64,000 nt of DNA, from contig MBPM02000002.1 in NCBI GenBank assembly GCA_001695595.3, positions 248,001 to 312,000 on the forward strand, in the 5' to 3' direction. Position numbers and translations under genes: made by a program. Shown here one piece after another: positions 58,744 to 64,000 of the stretch. The number at the start of each line of letters is the position of its first letter. Position 1 is the first letter of the stretch. The notes below the pieces were generated by a model that did not search any database, was not told the DNA's origin, and saw only the letters and a program-made list of their open reading frames with translations. This stretch comes from Plasmopara viticola (Eukaryota; Oomycota; Peronosporomycetes; Peronosporales; Peronosporaceae).

Positions 58744-60215
58744 ATGAGTGCGCGCTTGCAATTGTCGCGTATAATTCCGCCGCTCGCGGCGCATTGTCAC
58801 AAGGGGCAGCAAGGTTAAGGCAGATGTGCATGGTCTCAAATGAAGTGCTGTTTCCAAGGCGACTGTACTGCTGATTTGTAGGTCGTGTTGGCATCATTGG
58901 CGGGTCGTTTGAGTACACAGGCGCTCCGTTCTACGCCGGCATTTCGAGTCTCAAGACAGGGGCAGATTTGTGCCATATTTTTTGCGTAGAGGAAGCTGCA
59001 GTGCCTATTAAGAGCTATAGTCCTGAGCTTATTGTGCACCCGCTACTGCGCTCAGACGCGGCATTGGCGAGAGTAACGGACGTAGAGCGCGCTGAGACTT
59101 TGGCGAATGCCGCGGACAGGATTGTACAGATGCTACCGAGACTTGACTCACTGGTGATTGGACCTGGACTTGGAAGAGACGCTAGTGTGCAAGAAATCAC
59201 TCGACAAGTGCTTGTCAAGGCCAAGGAGGTCAATTTGCCAGTAATCTTAGACGGCGACGCACTTTATCTTGTTAGCTTGGAGCCGAACACGGTGAAAGGA
59301 TATAGAAACGCAATCCTTACACCAAATGCAGTAAGCAATGATGGCATTTTTTGCAGAAAAATAGCGGCAAACGGTAATCCTCTGGTGCGTAGATGGAGTA
59401 TGCACGACTCTGTGTCACTACGCGACTACTCTCAAGCATAGATGTGGCCCAAGCAGCAAAGATTCCACCGGATCAGCTTAGCAAGGCGTAAGTGTTATGA
59501 TGTGCTGTGGGATGTGGAGCTTACATCACTTTTAATCTCGTGCTCAGCTTAGAATACCCCGTGATCCTGCAAAAAGGCAGTGTCGATACGTTCTCTGACG
59601 GCAAAATTAGTACGGGATACATTTGTCTTACATAAGCAAGCTAGTAAGTTTGTCTCAAAGTCTGGTGTGCACTCACTCGTTGTATGGCTCAACTTTGTAG
59701 CTTTGACAAATGAAGAGTTTGGTAGTCCGCGCCGATGTGGTGGACAAGGAGATGTAAGACTCCATTACATTTTTAGCTTGAGTGAAATGATGTAAGAGTT
59801 GGCACTTTGCGCTGGTGTCTACTTATGTAGATTCTCTCTGGAGCTATTGCCACTTTTGCAGCGTGGGCAAAGCAAGCCAATCTGTACGCTTCTTTATCAA
59901 ACGTCGCGTTAAACTCTCGTGCAAGCTGACCATTCTCTGTGCCGTGGCATGCTACTGCAGTGATGACTATGAGGGCAATCCGCTGTTACTTGCTGTCTAT
60001 GGTGGATCTCTCTTGACGCGAGCCAGGTTGGCCATCTTTGTTCTATTTCTACTGTATATTTAACAGTATTCGACTTTATATTTCGAATCTGCTCTTGTTT
60101 TAGTTCGAACGTTGCGTTTGGAGAGCATCAACGTTCAATGACGGCTCCTGATGTTTTGTGCAAAATTGGCAAAGGCTTCGTCAAAGCGTTTCCTGATTCA
60201 TTGATGCAGTATTGA
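58744..60215 (+). CDS. NAXD: ATP-dependent (S)-NAD(P)H-hydrate dehydratase (NAXD), eight exons
   Basis: Exons 58,744-58,813; 58,882-59,330; 59,393-59,487; 59,548-59,609; 59,701-59,753; 59,831-59,883; 59,961-60,026; 60,104-60,215. Introns are 60-91 nt with GT...AG ends, and every join keeps frame, giving 319 residues. The enzyme repairs damaged NAD(P)H hydrates with ATP and works with the epimerase NAXE. Family blocks: LSRIIPPLAAHCHKGQQGRV, GIIGGSFEYTGAPFYAGISS, KSYSPELIVHPLL, LDSLVIGPGLGRD, VILDGDALYLV, AILTPNAMEYARL, SPRRCGGQGDILSGAIATFA and the end RSMTAPDVLCKIGKAF. The GGQGD catalytic/ATP-binding motif spans an intron. The start is chosen because MSARLQLSRIIPPL joins in phase; the longer frame from 58,680 is in the wrong frame. 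No obvious organelle signal at this start. Confidence 0.93.
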
Positions 60216-60411
60216 TCAGTCGGTTGCGCAAGGGTCTGTTGTGCTCTTCCTGCCCGTCACAATATTTTCTGTTTTCAATAGCCGTTTAGCCCCAGAGCTC
60301 ACAAAGCTCCTCACAAAAGTTCATGTTGGAAAGTCTAAGTGCTCTAACTTTCAAAATTTTAGTCTGCTCTTCCGCCTTCTTCTACACAATTGGATTCCTA
60401 TCTAAATTGTA

Positions 60412-62096
60412 CTAATTAACGGCACCGATAGCCTTGTAGAGGTCATTTGCGAGCTTTTTAGTCGAATTTTTCTGCGAGAGCGTTAAAATGTTTCGCAAAG
60501 TTTCAGGCAATCGGGGCACCTTTAAGCTAAAAGAAAGGTGGGGTAAGGTAAGCGTACGACATTTTGGTTCAGAGCATGTATCTTTACTTACTCGTCAAGA
60601 GTCGATACATCGTCAGCGAAGCTCAAAATAGTAAAAATGGCAAATCGCACGATATCCTCATTTTCGTCCTGAAGCATTGACTGCAAACCCATGGCAAATT
60701 GATCTTTAAGCAAATTTATAAAAGCACGACGGTTGTAGTCGTATTGGCATAGCTCTTTTAGGCGTTTGGCGACTTCATAACGCGTAAACGGCGGACACTC
60801 CAACTTGAGCTCGAAAAGGAGCGTTGAAAGCTCCTGTGAATCAATTGGATGAGATCCAGAAAAGAGCTCTCCAGGCGTTGACCAGCCGGTCATGACATCG
60901 AAGCTGATCGACAATAAAGGAGACGGACAAGATACAGGCGCGTAACCAGACGGAGTACGACAACGCAGCACACGATGCAACACATAAAATTGCATGAGAA
61001 TGAGACTTTCACTTGTGTTTCGCCGACCAAGCAGCGATAAAGAGTTTTAAAAAGAAAAAACAACCTTAGCTCAGGTAGACCGATCATGTCCTTGTCAATT
61101 GCTCGGCAATTTTTGCGAATGGAATCGGTCAATTCAAGAAATCTAAGCTCATCGCCCTGAGATAAATAGCATAAAAGATGACCAAGGGAACCAACAGAAA
61201 TCAAAGAAAAACGAGTCACACCGAACGCAAGTTGAAGTCTACGCGAGTTATCGACTTTACAGCCAAGCGATGTAAGTGTACGCTCAAAAACACTTCCTCC
61301 GCCGCGATTTGAGCATATCCATCCATCTACATACAAAGTGCAATTGTTAAGTAGAAGCTGCAGGCAGAAAAGTCGCTTCTTAATTGGTACCGTCCAGTTG
61401 GGGCAACAGGAGATTTCAACGTCTAATGCTCGCATCGCCTCGTGCAGTGTGCGATATATCACATCGGCAGATTCGCATGACTCAAACATAGGGTTAACTT
61501 GGTGAAATCCGACTTCCAAAGCATTGGGCACTTCTTCTGTAGGCATGAATACTTGCGATTTATTTGCTACTTCACCCGATAATGCAGCATCATGGCCAAA
61601 GTCCTCAAGCTTAGGTTGCATAGTGCAAGAATCCAGCACACTTGAAGATTTGTTTTCCAGGTTTTGCAACGTAGCTGGGCTAGGCATAAGCACCACTTTT
61701 TCTGACGAATGTGTTTCAAATAAGTCTTCTGTCTGTTTGAGTGCAGTCACCCCTTAGCGACAGGTGCAAGCCCAGATTAGCAAAACAGACTTCAGACCTG
61801 AGAGTCAAAGCGCGACGTCATAAACTGCGCCTCCACGTGAGCGCGCCGATAAGTTACATGTCGGTCAGGTATATCCATATCACCATGAGTCTGTAAATAG
61901 GTGCATGCAGCATTTAGTACGCCCTGAGAAACAGATCAGCGTCTTCCGTCGCGGAACGAGATTGAAACGTGCGAGCTTGGTTGTATGGATAATAATACCA
62001 GGAGTATGTAAAGGAATTACTCACCTCGTTCAAGACAAAGCCGTCGTGGTGCTGCACCTCATCGACCCAGTCGTCTTCTTGGTCGCTTCTGGACAT
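60412..62096 (-). CDS. Unrecognised 455-residue protein, five exons
   Basis: Proposed exons (minus) 62,096-62,025; 61,890-61,798; 61,732-61,065; 61,011-60,592; 60,526-60,412. Introns of 134, 65, 53 and 65 nt have GT...AG ends and compatible phases. The first is the least certain because short alternative acceptors exist. The product starts MSRSDQEDDWVDEVQHHDGF, is acidic and probably disordered for about 150 residues, then becomes helical (MRALDVEISCCPNWTVPIKK, GVTRFSLISVGSLGHLLCYL). It ends in a region of short amphipathic helices (RYEVAKRLKELCQYDYNRRA, LQDENEDIVRFAIFTILSFA), which suggests HEAT/ARM-type repeats. There is no signal peptide or membrane helix. I do not recognise the family. 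It lies tail-to-tail with NAXD (196 nt between stops). Confidence 0.65.
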
Positions 62097-62210
62097 ATTT
62101 TACTAGCAAGGGTTTTGTCCGTTGTATAAATTATGTTGAAGTATTAATTAAAAAGACCATCACTATCATTTACAGTTAAAAGAATGCATGATCTTTTGCT
62201 AGCATCAGCA

Positions 62211-62783
62211 ATGCGAACAGGTGATTCTTCGCACTTCTTACTAGTGCTGCTCGCTGTAGTGGCAGCACCGATCGCGTCACTGCACCAAAAATTGAAGCCG
62301 TCTTCTACAATGTGCTCGGCTTCAACTCGAACTCGATTAGATCCGTTGCCGTTGTCGACGCAAGAACAAGAATTGTACAGACAAATGCTCCCCCAACCGA
62401 CTGTACGTACGCACTTTGATGCATCTAAGAGCTTCCAATTGACGACCATTTTGATGAACAGAGTAATCAGCCGGTCGTTCGAGGCGAGCTTCGTGCGCCA
62501 TTTCATATTCCGTGCCAGCTCGCATCGTTTTCTTACCTTCAGGAATTTGCAGATAAGGTCTACTATTATCACTTCCGTGATTTTGAGGTAAATTGATTAT
62601 GAAAGTGGAGACCATCGATTCAGGTGCTCACTGCTAATGCTGGTGCAGACAAAAGAATTTGCACAGCCACCTCACTTAATCTTCTTCGACGAGCATCAAA
62701 ATGTAGTGCAGACTATTGTGGTTTCGCCATCGTGGACAGAATTTGAGCTTCGGGATCTTGTATACGAAAGTTTAGGAGGCTGA
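62211..62783 (+). CDS. Short putative secretory-pathway protein, 5' end unresolved
   Basis: The 3' half is supported: exon 62,464-62,587, intron 62,588-62,648 (61 nt), exon 62,649-62,783, reading SFSYLQEFADKVYYYHFRDF then PHLIFFDEHQNVVQTIVVSP and ELRDLVYESLGG-stop. An upstream piece ending at 62,406 (KIEAVFYNVLGFNSNSIRSV) joins through a 57-nt intron (GTACGC...ACAGAG). The 5' end is a problem: a good signal peptide (MRTGDSSHFLLVLLAVVAAP, from 62,211) lies in another frame, so there is a frameshift, an assembly error or an unseen intron. The helix-strand layout and P-x-L-x-F-x-D-x-x-x-N...E-L ending loosely resemble the thioredoxin-like fold of SELENOF/SELENOM, but no CxxU/CxxC centre is evident. 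It is divergent from the 455-residue gene. Confidence 0.45.
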
Positions 62784-64000
62784 TGCAAGATTGACATCGC
62801 CAATTAAGGTTAAGAGTGTGTGGCTAATTAAAAGTTCTAAGATCATCGGGGCTGTTGTTGCGAGCTGCTGATGCATACTTCGAACACCTTATACTAATGC
62901 GCTAAGCTTGCACCATTCTACACTACACAGCAAGCTTCACGTCAATAGAAATCATTTTTTTTGGTATTTATTATGCCCGAAAGCTGGCATCCAAAGTTCT
63001 AAAATGCATACGTAAAGCCTACAAAAAATTGTGGTTGCGGCTATCTTATTAATAGTCCTTATTTCTTTAGAAATTAAGCTGAACTCACGTGATTGGCTGC
63101 CTAAATGGCAAAATTAAATTTAGCGCTTGTAAGCAAAACGCAATACTGTTTTGAGCTTATCATTTTTTTACTTAGAGGAAGCTCTGCGATCTTCTTGTAC
63201 GTCTCTATTGTGCAAGATATTGTAAGACCCGGTCAAAATTGTCAATTAAAGACTCGGTGTACTTGGCACTTGCCTCAGACATCGAGCTCTAATCTGAATA
63301 TAAACCCACAAAATCACTTCCATTAAGTATTTTGTGTCTTGGCATACAAGAAAACTGAAGATATTCGACGGGCCTTAAAATTTGCTAGCGTTGACATTTT
63401 TTTGGCTGCAAAGGAGGAAGGCGTGAGCTTCATAAATATATGTAAACTGAGGAACTTAATATCTCCTATTGCCAGTTCGGCGTATGAATGGCCTAAGGGA
63501 GCTTAACTTTGCGGTCACCCTCTTAAAAGAGAGGCCGCAACATTATTAGAGATGTTTCAGATAGGTATTACGAAACAAACAGGCTCGCTTCTTTGTGATG
63601 TCGACGATGACTCGCTGACTAGGGCCCATTTCCAAAAAACTTAAGTGGTGCCAAGAAAAGTAATTTGGCTGTGGTAGAATGGGATACATAATCCATGTTT
63701 GCTCTTAAAAGGGCCGACAAATTAGACCTTCGCTCGCCTTAGGGCTTTTAGTGGGCCTTACAGATGCCGCGCTGTTGGATTCTTTTGTACGTACGGATCT
63801 GTAAAGCACCAGTATCTCTCCGAGGAAAGATGTGCCGACGGCTTAATCACCTTTTATTCAAAGAAGACCAAGATTTTATATAAGCTTTGGCTGCCAAAGA
63901 CGCTAAAATAAAATATCACTTATCATGGGTAGTTTAGCGCCGTAAGTGAGTAACCCAGAACTACAAAGTGTGGGTAACAGATTATCACGAGCAGATTTTT
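62784..64000. other. Window end, no gene seen
   Basis: 1.2 kb of AT-rich sequence with only one frame over 70 codons (63,105-63,326, +), which has no motif. No RNA gene or repeat with clear boundaries was found. It may be the start of another desert. Confidence 0.45.

Noticed and set aside
58680..58874. 64-codon frame starting MESPKVLTRNG as first NAXD exon
   Set aside because: It is in the wrong frame for the RIIPPL...HKGQQG family sequence; the ATG at 58,744 joins in phase through a GTTAAG donor.
62144..62572. 142-codon minus frame
   Set aside because: It overlaps antisense the better-supported spliced + gene and shows no protein-like pattern.
1..64000. CRISPR arrays, operons, Shine-Dalgarno sites, prophage
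   Set aside because: Introns, targeting presequences and eukaryote-only families show nuclear eukaryotic DNA; no regularly spaced repeat array was seen.

Overview
The window looks like nuclear DNA of an oomycete, most likely a Phytophthora or downy-mildew relative. Genes are split by very short introns (about 53-91 nt, GT...AG), they lie back to back, and they sit in islands separated by AT-rich deserts of decayed transposons. Gene families that point the same way are a multi-repeat WRKY19-like Cys/His protein, a FadE-type acyl-CoA dehydrogenase with a predicted mitochondrial leader, and an EDEM-like mannosidase carrying an extra lectin domain. Species assignment is inference. No database search was possible, and all splice models were made by eye from reading frame and GT/AG sites.

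Layout. 1-13,859: desert with the relic of a LINE (endonuclease, reverse transcriptase and C-terminal pieces on + at about 1.2-4.5 kb) and one isolated two-exon membrane-protein gene (5,687-6,660). 13,860-23,160: dense island of four genes. A Vma12/TMEM199-like V-ATPase assembly factor (-) is divergent from the MRH-GH47-PA mannosidase (+), which converges on beta-COP (-), which is divergent from a five-exon ketopantoate-reductase-like gene (+). 23,161-28,142: spacer with no convincing gene. 28,143-32,598: a NEMP-family nuclear-envelope protein (+), the WRKY19-like repeat protein (-) and a small C2-domain protein (-). 32,599-55,293: a desert of about 22.7 kb with a Ty3/Gypsy relic, degenerate duplicated repeats, a perfect 19-bp inverted repeat and a tRNA-like fragment. 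55,294-62,783: second dense island with a MIC19-like CHCH protein (+), the FadE-like dehydrogenase (-), an eight-exon NAD(P)HX dehydratase (+), an unrecognised five-exon 455-residue protein (-) and a short putative secretory-pathway gene with unresolved 5' end (+). 62,784-64,000: no gene seen.

Functional themes. The 13.9-21.4 kb island groups three early-secretory-pathway functions: V-ATPase assembly in the ER, ER-associated degradation of misfolded glycoproteins, and COPI coat. The 55-60 kb island groups mitochondrial or metabolite-repair functions: cristae organisation, fatty-acid beta-oxidation and NAD(P)H repair. This may be coincidence. The most notable item is the 1,199-residue protein that joins an OS-9-type sugar-binding domain to an EDEM mannosidase and a PA domain in one polypeptide.
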